Source: Kribbella sandramycini
Lineage (GTDB): Bacteria > Actinomycetota > Actinomycetes > Propionibacteriales > Kribbellaceae
Direction of reading: 5' to 3'
DNA: 64,000 nucleotides
Assembly (NCBI RefSeq): GCF_013131805.1
Contig: NZ_JABJRC010000005.1
Span: 434,001-498,000 of the forward strand
The position numbers and the translations under genes are program-made. The notes beneath the pieces are model-generated. The model was not told the DNA's origin. It was given only the letters and a program-made list of their open reading frames with translations, and searched no databases. The number at the start of each line of letters is the position of its first letter. The stretch's first letter is position 1. Below, one piece after another: positions 16,056-23,921 of the stretch.

Positions 16056-16664
16056 GTGGACGCATTGCTGCTGCCGATCGGTCATGATCTGGGCGCCTTG
16101 TACGCCGCCGGCGGGACGGCGCGCCGTCATCAGGTGCGAGCCGGCGCGGACCTGGCCGAGCTCAGCGACACCGAGTTCGCGATCTGGATGCTTGCGCACG
16201 GCATCGATGATCGCGATCAGCCGACCCGGACGTCGCTGATCGACGGCGCGGAGCGGTTCGGGATCGACCCGGACGAAGCGGCCGCGGTCATCGACCAACT
16301 GCAATCCGATCGGCTGCTCGCCGCAGTCGACCCGGAAGACGCGACCGGCTTCGCCCAGACGCACCAACTGATCCCGCTGTTGACCGGTCTCGGACCGGAT
16401 CCGGACCAACCCTGGATGCAGAACATCGGCCTGCTGAACCAGCCCGTTGTCCAGGTCTCCACCGCCGTGTACGACGTCTGGACCTGGGCTCATCTCGCGC
16501 CGCAACTGTGGGCGGGTTGCGAGGACGCCGCCGAGGTCGCCCGGACGGCGGGGATCACGACCGCCGACGAGACGGACCCGCACCGCGTGCTGGCCGGCAT
16601 CCTCACCTCAGTCCACGGCCTGCTCTGCGTCCGGGCGGCGTACCTCGATCGGCGGACCCACTGA
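16056..16664 (+). CDS. ESX-linked protein of unknown function, paralogue A
   Basis: A 202-residue soluble protein starting at GTG 16056 behind AAAGGAGG. No signal or membrane segment. It opens LLPIGHDLGALY, contains a helical domain (FAIWMLAHGIDDRDQ, then EAAAVIDQLQSDRLLA, winged-helix-like) and a C-terminal part with GLGPDPDQPWMQNIGLLNQP and VYDVWTWAHLAPQLWAGCE. The next gene is clearly related along its whole length, so the two arose by tandem duplication. Placement between eccD and the kinase-like gene suggests a cytoplasmic ESX accessory or regulatory role. I do not recognise a named family. Confidence 0.8.
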   Translation: MDALLLPIGHDLGALYAAGGTARRHQVRAGADLAELSDTEFAIWMLAHGIDDRDQPTRTSLIDGAERFGIDPDEAAAVIDQLQSDRLLAAVDPEDATGFAQTHQLIPLLTGLGPDPDQPWMQNIGLLNQPVVQVSTAVYDVWTWAHLAPQLWAGCEDAAEVARTAGITTADETDPHRVLAGILTSVHGLLCVRAAYLDRRTH

Positions 16665-17254
16665 TGATGCTCTTCCCGATCGGCCACTACACCGGCCTGC
16701 GGACCGACGAGGCCGGGCGGCAGTTCCGCACCGTCCGCCGCGGCTGGCGCCTACACCAACTGGCCGAAGACACCTTCGGTGCTTGGGTTCTCAGCCACGG
16801 TACGCCGGACAACGGCAAACAGCCGTGGACGGCGGAGCACGTCCTCGCTGCCGGAGCCGAAGCCGGTCTGACCGACGTATCGGATCACTTGGAGGAGCTG
16901 GCGAGCCTCGGGTTGCTCGCCACCGTCTCCGCGCAGGACGCCGAGTTCTTGCAGGCCAACCGGATCGACGTCCAGTTCGTCGGGCTGGGCAACAGCCCGG
17001 ACCAACCCGACCTGCACGCCGTCGGGCTGCCGGGGCTGGGCGCGACCGCCCTGCTCGACCCGACCTGTTACGAGCTGTGGCAATGGGGTTCGCTGGCTCC
17101 GACGATCTGGCACAGCTGCGAAGTCCGGGCCTCGGTGGTCAGCCGGCTCGACCAACCGGTCGATCCGGGCGCCGTCGCCGCCGAAGTGCTCGGGGATCTG
17201 CGGTTCCTGCTGGCCCATGGTTGTGCGTACGTCGACGTGGCCGACGCTCGCTGA
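16664..17254 (+). CDS. ESX-linked protein of unknown function, paralogue B
   Basis: A 196-residue relative of the preceding protein, coupled to it by a TGATG overlap. Matching blocks are LFPIGHYTGLR for LLPIGHDLGAL, FGAWVLSHG for FAIWMLAHG, GLGNSPDQPDLHAVGLPGLG for the DPDQP block, and CYELWQWGSLAPTIWHSCE for the VWTWAHLAP block. The shared end W/AHLAP or GSLAP-x5-CE suggests one conserved C-terminal domain. Soluble, no signal peptide. The pair may act as a heterodimer; that is an inference from the coupling and shared length. Confidence 0.8.
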   Translation: MMLFPIGHYTGLRTDEAGRQFRTVRRGWRLHQLAEDTFGAWVLSHGTPDNGKQPWTAEHVLAAGAEAGLTDVSDHLEELASLGLLATVSAQDAEFLQANRIDVQFVGLGNSPDQPDLHAVGLPGLGATALLDPTCYELWQWGSLAPTIWHSCEVRASVVSRLDQPVDPGAVAAEVLGDLRFLLAHGCAYVDVADAR

Positions 17255-17275
17255 CGTGTCCGGATCGGTGCGAAG

Positions 17276-18604
17276 ATGACGGTGATGGCTGAGATTTCTC
17301 CGGATGCGTTGGTGCCGCGGGCCGAAGGGCCGGTGGCCGCGGTGTTCTTGGTGCCGCCGGTGGGTGAGCGGCCGACCGGGGTGCTGAAGATCTACCCGCG
17401 CGGGCTCGATCGGCGCACGTTCAACGCGGTCGAGGTCGAGCAGGCGAAGCTCGCCGGGCTCCGGGTGGCCGGGTCGGTGCTGCTGGCCGAGGCGATCGAA
17501 GAACTGCCCGACGGGCGGACGGGCGTCCGGATGGAGTTCTGTCCGCAGTCGCTGATCGAGCTGGTGCAGGGCCGCGGGCTGCCGATCGGGGACGTCGTCG
17601 TCCTCGGGCAGATCCTGGGATCGGTGCTGGCGGAGGCGCATGAGGCCGGGCTGGTGCACGGCGGGGTGACACCGAGCAACGTGCTCGAACGGCCGAACGG
17701 GCAGCCCGTGCTGGCCGATTTCGGGCTGGCGCTCCGGCTGCGGTTCCCGCGCGACCTGACCACCGCGGCGGCGTACACGGCCCCGGAGGTGCTGCGGGAC
17801 GGCGAACTCTCGGAGGAGGCCGACGTCTACGGGCTTGGCGCGGTGCTCTACCTCGCGCTGACCGGGCAGTCGCCGTTCCCGACCCGGCCGGGTGAGACGC
17901 CGGACGACGTCGTCCTGCGCGTGCTGCGCGAGCCGGCGCCGGAGGTTTCGGGGCGCGATGTGCCGCCGGGGCTGACCGCGTTGATCCGCCGGATGCTCGC
18001 GAAGGAGGCCGCAACGCGGCCGGATGCGGCGGCCGTGACGCGCGAGTTCGAGACTCTGCTGAGCGGTACGACGGCGCCCGCCGACGAGCTCGATTTCGAC
18101 GACTTCCGCGACGAGCTGCCCGCGCACCGAAACATGCCGGTGGCAACGACCGTCCGTCCGCCGCGGCGGAAGCTCCGGTGGCCACGGAAGGAAGTGCTGA
18201 TCGGGGCCGCGGTTGCACTCGCGCTCGTCGTCGTCCTGCCGATGCTGTTACGTCCGAAACCCGAGACCACGGCGACCGAGCAGCGACCGGCCGGCGCGGC
18301 GCCGGTCACCCCGCAGCCGTCGCAGGCGTCCGCGACGGTGCAGCGGATCCAGCTCGATCCGCCGCAGGACAAGGGCACGACCGTCGTCCTGAAATGGTCG
18401 TTCCCGCAGCCGCTGACGTACGCCGTGTTCGTCGCCGAGCAGGGCGGGAAGGCGCCGCGGTCGATCTATCGGGGCAGCGGGACGACGTCGACCGTGCAGG
18501 TCAGTCCAGGATTGAAGTACTGCTTCGAGGTCCAGGGCACCGACGGGCGCGAGGTCTTCTACAGCACGCCGCGCAGTATCCGGGGCGCCACCTGCAAGAG
18601 CTAG
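17276..18604 (+). CDS. Membrane-anchored kinase-like protein with degenerate catalytic loop
   Basis: A 442-residue protein: kinase fold (residues 10-260), one membrane helix (about 305-325), Pro/Thr linker, and a small extracytoplasmic FN3-like domain. The VLKIYP Lys (38), an ADFG motif (about 148) and the APEVL block are kept. The catalytic loop reads HGGVTPSNV (128-136) where active kinases have HRDLKPxN. The catalytic Asp is Gly130 and the loop Lys is Thr132, and no glycine-rich loop is visible. It is therefore probably a pseudokinase, able at most to bind nucleotide. It lies between the paralogue pair and the FN3 protein in the ESX block. ATG 17276 is used; ATG 17285 is possible. Confidence 0.85.
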   Translation: MTVMAEISPDALVPRAEGPVAAVFLVPPVGERPTGVLKIYPRGLDRRTFNAVEVEQAKLAGLRVAGSVLLAEAIEELPDGRTGVRMEFCPQSLIELVQGRGLPIGDVVVLGQILGSVLAEAHEAGLVHGGVTPSNVLERPNGQPVLADFGLALRLRFPRDLTTAAAYTAPEVLRDGELSEEADVYGLGAVLYLALTGQSPFPTRPGETPDDVVLRVLREPAPEVSGRDVPPGLTALIRRMLAKEAATRPDAAAVTREFETLLSGTTAPADELDFDDFRDELPAHRNMPVATTVRPPRRKLRWPRKEVLIGAAVALALVVVLPMLLRPKPETTATEQRPAGAAPVTPQPSQASATVQRIQLDPPQDKGTTVVLKWSFPQPLTYAVFVAEQGGKAPRSIYRGSGTTSTVQVSPGLKYCFEVQGTDGREVFYSTPRSIRGATCKS

Positions 18605-18647
18605 TGGACGCCGTCTGGATCACTTCTGGACCCTCGACGCCTACCCT
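18604..18647 (+). promoter_or_regulatory. Activator-type promoter with three 11-bp-spaced direct repeats
   Basis: GTGGAC (18604-18609), CTGGAT (18615-18620) and CTGGAC (18626-18631) repeat at exactly 11 bp. Ten nt later comes TACCCT (18642-18647), a likely -10 box. The first repeat overlaps the stop codon of the kinase-like gene. The downstream GTG at 18654 lies 6 nt after the -10 box, so the transcript may be leaderless. OmpR-fold activators (response regulators and SARPs) bind 11-bp direct repeats at such positions. The MoxR operon promoter has the same layout. Confidence 0.65.
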
Positions 18648-18653
18648 GAGAAG

Positions 18654-20897
18654 GTGAAGCCGACCATGATTCGCCCCGTCAAAGGTCGCGCCGGGCTGGC
18701 CGCAGTGGTCGCCGGCTGTGTCGCATTGCTGAGCGTGGTCGTGCTGACCGGCGCCGGCAATCCGACCAGCGGCCTCAAGTTCACCCAGTCCGGACACTGG
18801 ATCTACAACAGCTCGATCGGCCGCGTTTTCCACCTGGACAGCGCGACGAAGGCGATCGACGCGCAGGTCCCGCTGAGCACCGGCGAGGAGGGTGCGCAGG
18901 CCGTTCAGACCGACACCGACGTCTATGTGCTCTCGAAGTCCCGGATCGACAAGTTCGGCAAGTCGGATCTGACCGTGGCCGAGCCGATCGAGGTTCCGGT
19001 CAACGAGCAGCCGGTCGGTGTCGAGGCGGCCGGGGCGGTCTTCGCGGTCTACCAGCAGTCCGGCCACGTCGTCCGGCTGGGCGAACGCCGTACGACGGCC
19101 TTCCTGGGCGGCGCACTGAGCGACCCGGTCGCCACCTCGGACGGCACGCTGTGGGTGCACCGGGTCGGCCCGGGTGAGCTGTGCCAGCTGCCGCCGACGG
19201 CCGATCGGATGTCGTGCCCGGCGTCAGCGCCGCAGGGTCACAAGGGCGGGCTGGTCGCGATCGGCGACAAAGCGGTCTTCGTCGATCTGACCGCGCAGAA
19301 GGTCTACGACCTGAGCTCCGGCGGCCTGGACGATCGCAGCGACCTGGGTGAGCTCGCCGTCCCCGACAGCGCTCTGGTCGCGGGGAACGACGTCGACGGC
19401 CGGATCGCGCTCGTCGATCGGGACAAGGGCCAGGTGCACCTGGTCAGCCTGCCGGAGCGGCCGGGAGCGAAACCCGCGGCGCCGACCACGACCAAGATCC
19501 CGCAGGGCAAGTACGACCGGGTGGCGTCGTCCGGGCACGGCCTCGCGCTGCTGAACCGGCAGGACTCCGACCTCGTCACGCTGGATCGCGACGGCAAGGT
19601 CCACCAGCAGAAGATCGACAACGAGCACCAGACACCCGGTCGGCGGCAGGAGCCGCGGCTGATCCGCGGCGACGACGCCCAGGTGTACGTCGAGAGCGGT
19701 AAGGGCGACCGGGTCGTGGTCGTCGACGGGCAGGGCCGGACGGAGCCGGTGCCGGTCGGTGGGAAGACCAGCGACGATCCGATCACGCCGCCGAAACCGA
19801 AGACGACGCCGTCGAACACCCCGCGGCCGCCGGAGCACACGCCGGTCCCGCCGCCGAAGACCACTCCCCCGGAGACCGAGAAGCCGGAGAAGAAGGACCC
19901 GCCGGAGACCGACAGGCCGTCGACGCCGGTGAAACCGGGGAACGACAGACCAGGGAACGACAAGCCGGAGCGGCAGGACCCGCCGAAGTCGAAACCGCCG
20001 GTGAAACCGGCCGTGCCGAAGGCGACTGTGCCGGGCGCCCCGACCGGGGTGACCGCCCGCGCCTATCCCGAAGGCCCACTGGTGAAGTGGAGCGGCGCGG
20101 CGCCCCACGGCGCCCCGATCACCGGGTACCAACTGCTCTGGACGGGCGGCTCCCGCACGGTCAGCGCGAGCGCTCGCTCCGCGACGGTCGCCGACCTCGC
20201 CGGCAAGAGCGGGTACTACGTGAGCGTCCGCGCGGTGAACCGGATCGGCTACGGCCCGGCCACCCGCTCGAACCAGGTCAAGGGCAGCTACGCCGCGGCC
20301 GAGTCGCCCCGCGAGATCGTCGTCTCGAAGGACGGCACCCCCGGCGAGCTCACCCTCGCCTGGGACCGCCCGACAATGGGTGACGGCACCTTCCTCCGGT
20401 ACGCCGTCAGCCTCGGCTCGGCCACCGCCGCGCCCCGCGTCAACGTGACCGGCACCGAAGCCACGATCAAGGGCCTCACCACCGGCAGGACCTACACCTT
20501 CTACGTCCGCGCGATCACCAGAGCACCCGACGGCCAACAGCTCCAAGGCAAGTACACGAGCCTGTCCGCCGCTCCGGTCGGCGCCCCCGAGCGGACGAAA
20601 CGCGTCGTCGCCTCCCGCGGCGCCGGCACGTCGTACGAGAACTGCGAACCGCCGGCCTGCGCCTTCATCCAGGTCCGCATCGAGAACCTGCGCCCGAACA
20701 CCAACTACAAGATCGTCCCGCACGTCGAAGGCTGGGAGCCCTTCAACGAAGGCGCCACCCTCCGCACCAGCTCCGAGGGCCACCTCCTCGTCGACGACCG
20801 CTTCCCCTGCAGCGGCGTCGGCCGCCTCGTCTGGGCCACCGTCACCGGCCCCGAAGGCACCTACACCTCCAACAAATTCACCTGGAAATCCGGCTGA
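18654..20897 (+). CDS. Membrane-anchored, secreted-side FN3 protein of the ESX locus
   Basis: A 747-residue protein. A short basic N-terminus and one membrane helix (residues about 14-33) anchor it. A beta-rich domain follows (GLKFTQSGHWIYNSSIGRVFHL to about residue 370, with a GTLWVHR block, beta-propeller-like). Then come a long Pro/Lys/Glu-rich linker (375-460), two FN3 domains (about 460-547 and 550-640) and a Cys-containing C-terminal domain (CEPPACAFIQVRIENL). GTG 18654 is preferred because it fits a leaderless start after the -10 box; ATG 18666 is the alternative. The whole plan recurs in 35534-37540. Probably an envelope scaffold or sensor connected with secretion; exact role unknown. 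Confidence 0.8.
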   Translation: MKPTMIRPVKGRAGLAAVVAGCVALLSVVVLTGAGNPTSGLKFTQSGHWIYNSSIGRVFHLDSATKAIDAQVPLSTGEEGAQAVQTDTDVYVLSKSRIDKFGKSDLTVAEPIEVPVNEQPVGVEAAGAVFAVYQQSGHVVRLGERRTTAFLGGALSDPVATSDGTLWVHRVGPGELCQLPPTADRMSCPASAPQGHKGGLVAIGDKAVFVDLTAQKVYDLSSGGLDDRSDLGELAVPDSALVAGNDVDGRIALVDRDKGQVHLVSLPERPGAKPAAPTTTKIPQGKYDRVASSGHGLALLNRQDSDLVTLDRDGKVHQQKIDNEHQTPGRRQEPRLIRGDDAQVYVESGKGDRVVVVDGQGRTEPVPVGGKTSDDPITPPKPKTTPSNTPRPPEHTPVPPPKTTPPETEKPEKKDPPETDRPSTPVKPGNDRPGNDKPERQDPPKSKPPVKPAVPKATVPGAPTGVTARAYPEGPLVKWSGAAPHGAPITGYQLLWTGGSRTVSASARSATVADLAGKSGYYVSVRAVNRIGYGPATRSNQVKGSYAAAESPREIVVSKDGTPGELTLAWDRPTMGDGTFLRYAVSLGSATAAPRVNVTGTEATIKGLTTGRTYTFYVRAITRAPDGQQLQGKYTSLSAAPVGAPERTKRVVASRGAGTSYENCEPPACAFIQVRIENLRPNTNYKIVPHVEGWEPFNEGATLRTSSEGHLLVDDRFPCSGVGRLVWATVTGPEGTYTSNKFTWKSG

Positions 20898-20910
20898 GGC
20901 TCCGGAGAAA

Positions 20911-20927
20911 AATAATGCTGTATTATT
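20911..20927. promoter_or_regulatory. Palindromic operator AATAAT-N5-ATTATT before TetR gene
   Basis: AATAAT (20911-20916) and ATTATT (20922-20927) form an AT-rich inverted repeat in a GC-rich background. It includes TATTAT (20921-20926), a good -10 candidate. A TetR dimer binding here would block its own promoter, so autoregulation is likely. Confidence 0.5.
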
Positions 20928-20993
20928 TCGGGCACGACTCGTCATGCGGATGCCGACACCCGGCGCGGCCAGATCGCCGAAGCCCTGCTGGTC

Positions 20994-21524
20994 GTGGTCG
21001 CCGACGTGGGGCTGAAGGAGGCCCGGCTGGTCGAGGTTGCCCGGGTGGCCGGAGTCTCGGTCGGGTTGGTGCAGCGGTACTTCCGGACGAAGGAGGAGTT
21101 GATCCGGTTCGGCGTCGGCTATGTGTACGAGCGGACCGAGCAGCGCGCGCAAGAGGTCGAGTTCGTGATGCCCGTGCGGGGCTATCTCGAGCGGCTGATG
21201 GCGGTCTTCCTGCCGCTTGACGAGGCTCGCGTCCGGGAGCTGCGGTTCTGGTTGGCCTTCCTGCACACCAGCCTGACCGACCCGGAGCTGGCCGCGACCC
21301 ATCAACAGGCCCAACTGAAACTGCTGACCGGACTTCGGGAGGCCTTCGAGGGCGCCCAGCGTCGCGGTGAGGTCGCCGCGGATCGCGACCCGACCGCGGA
21401 GGCAGCCGCACTGGTCGCCTTCGTGGACGGGCTGGCGCTGCATCACCTGACCACCGCACCGGCGTACCCCGTGGAAAGCCTGCAACCGGCGCTGACGACG
21501 TACCTGGATCAGGTCTTCGGATGA
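20994..21524 (+). CDS. TetR-family regulator (start uncertain)
   Basis: A TetR-type regulator; the HTH reads LVEVARVAGVSVGLVQRYFRTKEELIRFG, followed by a helical ligand domain. GTG 20994 is the first usual start in frame, giving 176 residues, but the same frame upstream encodes TRRGQIAEALLVV, which looks like the normal first TetR helix. Between the last in-frame stop (20913) and 20994 there is no ATG, GTG or TTG, only ATT and CTG codons. The true start may be non-standard, or a base may be wrong. It overlaps the next gene by 4 nt (ATGA), so it probably controls that membrane protein. Confidence 0.8.
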   Translation: MVADVGLKEARLVEVARVAGVSVGLVQRYFRTKEELIRFGVGYVYERTEQRAQEVEFVMPVRGYLERLMAVFLPLDEARVRELRFWLAFLHTSLTDPELAATHQQAQLKLLTGLREAFEGAQRRGEVAADRDPTAEAAALVAFVDGLALHHLTTAPAYPVESLQPALTTYLDQVFG

Positions 21525-22221
21525 GCGCCGCGTTGTTGCTGGGGCTGGCGGGCCTGAGCCTGATCGACAGCACGAGTTTCGGAACCCTCCTGATCCCGAT
21601 CTGGCTGTTACTCACCCCAGGCCGCCTGCACGCCGGCCGGATCGCCGTCTACCTGGCCACCGTGGTCAGCTTCTACCTCGTGCTCGGCATCCTGCTCACG
21701 CTCGGCTTCGATCCGGTCCTGGACAGCATCCGGACGAACGTCTCCCCGCAAGCACTGCGGATCGCACAGCTCGTGATCGGCGTCGTACTCGTTGCCTTGA
21801 GCTACTGGTTGGAGGCCCGCGCCAAACGCCAGGGCGAAGGCCCGGGCAAGGTACAGCGTTGGCGCTCCCGGGTGATGTCCGGCCAAGGCAGCCCACGGAC
21901 GCTGATGAGCCTCGCCCTGCTCGCCGCCGCGATCGAGGCCGCCAGTATGGTCCCCTACCTGGCCGCCATCGCCCTGATCAGCCAGGCCGGTCTCAGTTGG
22001 CCGCACACGGGCCTCACCCTGCTCGGCTACTGCCTCCTGATGTGCCTCCCCGCAGTCGTCCTCGGAGTCGCACGTCTCACCGCCCACGCCAAGATCGACC
22101 CGATCCTCGAACGCCTCAACGCCTGGCTCACCCGCAACACCCCAAACTCCTCGGCTGGACCGTCGGCGGCCTCGGCATCGGCCTGGCCTGCAACGCCGCC
22201 GTCGTCCTGCTCTTCACCTAG
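21521..22221 (+). CDS. SfLAP/GAP-family membrane protein, frameshifted near its 3' end
   Basis: A multi-helix membrane protein (about six hydrophobic segments) resembling the sulfolipid-1-addressing/GAP family, which is linked to lipid or small-molecule export. From ATG 21521 the frame is good to residue about 206 (NAWLTRNT). It then enters an Arg/Ser/Pro-rich stretch overlapping the next gene by over 300 nt. In the neighbouring frame, KLLGWTVGGLGIGLACNAAVVLLFT ends at 22221, exactly the missing last helix (shown here with a break: KLLGWTVGGLGI / GLACNAAVVLLFT). One C too few in the C-run at 22140-22143 explains this. Either a real frameshift mutation or a sequence error. Probable cargo unknown; TetR upstream is its likely regulator. 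Confidence 0.7.
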
Positions 22222-22229
22222 GCGGCCCC

Positions 22230-23465
22230 ATGCAGATTCATCGTCGATCCATCCTGGCCGGTCTCGGCGGCGTGGCTGCCGGCCTTCACCTCACCTCCGA
22301 TGCGGTCGAGCCGGGCGCCACCCTCGGCGAGGTGTACCGCCGCCTCTACCTGGACTGGGGTGTGACTCTGCCACTCGGCACCAGTCCCGAGGTCGGCGCC
22401 GGCGGTCACCTGCTCGGTGGCGGGCACGGGGCGCTGTCACGTCAGTTCGGCCTGGGCATCGACCACCTGTACGCCGTCGAGGTCGTCACCGTCGATGCCT
22501 CTGGGACCGCGCGGACGACGGTCGCAACCCGGGAGCCCAGCGACCCGAATCGTGAGCTGTGGTGGGCGCATGCGGGCGGTGGCGGCGGCAACTTCGGCGT
22601 CGTCACCAAGTTTTGGCTGCGCACACCAGGTGCCCATGGCAACAACCCGGCCGGCCTCCTGCCCCGACCGCCCGGCGAGGTCCTCGACTTCCTGATCACA
22701 CTGCCCTGGGACACCTTGGACGACGAGTCGTTCACGCGGCTCGTCCGTCAGCACGGCGACTGGCACCGCGCCCACAGCGCACCCGGCGATCCCGAGAACC
22801 GGTTGCACAGCGCCCTGCTGCTCTTCAGCCGCCCGTACGGCGCAATCGCGGTCAAGGGGCAAGTGGCAGGATCCGAGCGACTGCTGACATCGTACGTGTC
22901 AGCCCTGCTGGCCGGTGTGCGTGCGAAGTACACGCTGGAGAAGCAACGCAAGCCCTGGTTGAAGAATGTGCTCTCTGCCGGCAACAGCGAGGACATCCTC
23001 GGCAACCGGTTCGTGGCGAAGACCGGCTACCTGCGCGAGCGCTTCACCGATGGCCAGATCGCCACGCTCTGGAGCCACCTGTCGGCCGACGACGCCCAAG
23101 GTGCGGTCTGGCTCGTCTCACTCGGCGGCCAGATCAACGCGACCGCGCCCGACGCCACCGCCGTCAACCAGCGCGATTCCGTCCTGAAGGCCATTTACCA
23201 AGCCTCCGGAAGCACCCCGGCCGACGACGCCGCCGCGATCACCTGGGTCCGCAACCTGTACGCCGACGTCTACCGGACCACCGGCGGCGTACCGCGGCAC
23301 GACAGCCGCAATCAGGGCTGCTACATCAACTACCCCGATCCCGACCTCCGTCGGACCAACTGGCCGGCGCTGTACTACGGCGCCAACTACCCCCGTTTAC
23401 AGAAGGTCAAGCGCATCTGGGATCCCACCAACCAGTTCCAGCACTCGCTGTCGATCCGCGCCTAG
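22230..23465 (+). CDS. FAD-linked oxidase with BBE domain, N-terminally shortened
   Basis: A 411-residue relative of berberine-bridge-type FAD oxidases. The first 18 residues look like a Tat-type leader (HRRSILAGLGGVAAG). They pass straight into AVEPGATLGEVYRRLYLDWG and the GAGGHLLGGGHG FAD-binding block. Normal members have about 100 more residues between, including the RSGGHCYE-type segment that holds a covalent FAD His. At the C-terminus the BBE-type block GCYINYPDPDL and YYGANYPRLQKVKRIWDP is intact. The first half of the FAD-binding domain therefore seems deleted, so activity is doubtful. Its stop shares a CTAG palindrome with the opposing SRPBCC gene. Confidence 0.8.
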   Translation: MQIHRRSILAGLGGVAAGLHLTSDAVEPGATLGEVYRRLYLDWGVTLPLGTSPEVGAGGHLLGGGHGALSRQFGLGIDHLYAVEVVTVDASGTARTTVATREPSDPNRELWWAHAGGGGGNFGVVTKFWLRTPGAHGNNPAGLLPRPPGEVLDFLITLPWDTLDDESFTRLVRQHGDWHRAHSAPGDPENRLHSALLLFSRPYGAIAVKGQVAGSERLLTSYVSALLAGVRAKYTLEKQRKPWLKNVLSAGNSEDILGNRFVAKTGYLRERFTDGQIATLWSHLSADDAQGAVWLVSLGGQINATAPDATAVNQRDSVLKAIYQASGSTPADDAAAITWVRNLYADVYRTTGGVPRHDSRNQGCYINYPDPDLRRTNWPALYYGANYPRLQKVKRIWDPTNQFQHSLSIRA

Positions 23466-23902
23466 GCGTCGTTGCGTTGTTCGGCGAGGAGTTTGAGGCG
23501 GTGGAGGGTTTCGGCGTTGCGGGCGTGCAGGGGAAAGTCGGCGAGGGCGTCGGGGAGGAGGGCGGCGGGGCCCTTCGTGGACTTTTCGGTCATCAGGACG
23601 TGGCAGCCTTCGGGGGCTTCGCTGACGATGAACTCGACTTCGCCTTCGCCGACGGGCCAGGCGCGGACCTTGAGGCGGAGGCGGCGGCCGGGGTCGTGGG
23701 CGAGGACCTCGGTGTGGTCGTCGATGAGGAAGGGCCAGGCGCCTACGGAGTGGTGGATGCGGCCGCCGGGGTTGGGCCAGGGGGCGTCGACGTCCCGGAC
23801 TCGGGAGGCGCCGACGACCCAGGCCGCGTAGCGCCAGCCGTCGGTGAGGACGGCGAAGACGTCGTCGACCGAGGCTGCCACCACACACTCGTTCTCGCTC
23901 AC
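23462..23902 (-). CDS. SRPBCC-family protein
   Basis: A 146-residue protein with the START/SRPBCC pattern: VAASVDDVFAVLTDGWRYAAWV at the start, then a GGRIHHSVGAWPFLIDDHTEVL strand region, VEFIVSEAPEGCHVLMTEKSTKGP and a long C-terminal helix. Such proteins form a hydrophobic ligand pocket. The GTG at 23902 is chosen because the fold begins at SENECVVAA; longer frames upstream overlap the next gene. It converges with the FAD oxidase, and both stops lie in one CTAG. No signal peptide. Ligand unknown. Confidence 0.8.
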   Translation of the reverse strand: MSENECVVAASVDDVFAVLTDGWRYAAWVVGASRVRDVDAPWPNPGGRIHHSVGAWPFLIDDHTEVLAHDPGRRLRLKVRAWPVGEGEVEFIVSEAPEGCHVLMTEKSTKGPAALLPDALADFPLHARNAETLHRLKLLAEQRNDA

Positions 23903-23921
23903 GTGAAACCGGTACCCCGGG

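Noticed and set aside
19224..21485. 753-residue minus-strand frame opposite the FN3 gene
   Set aside because: Antisense shadow with Gly/Arg/Val-rich low-complexity sequence; it would cover both the FN3 and TetR genes.
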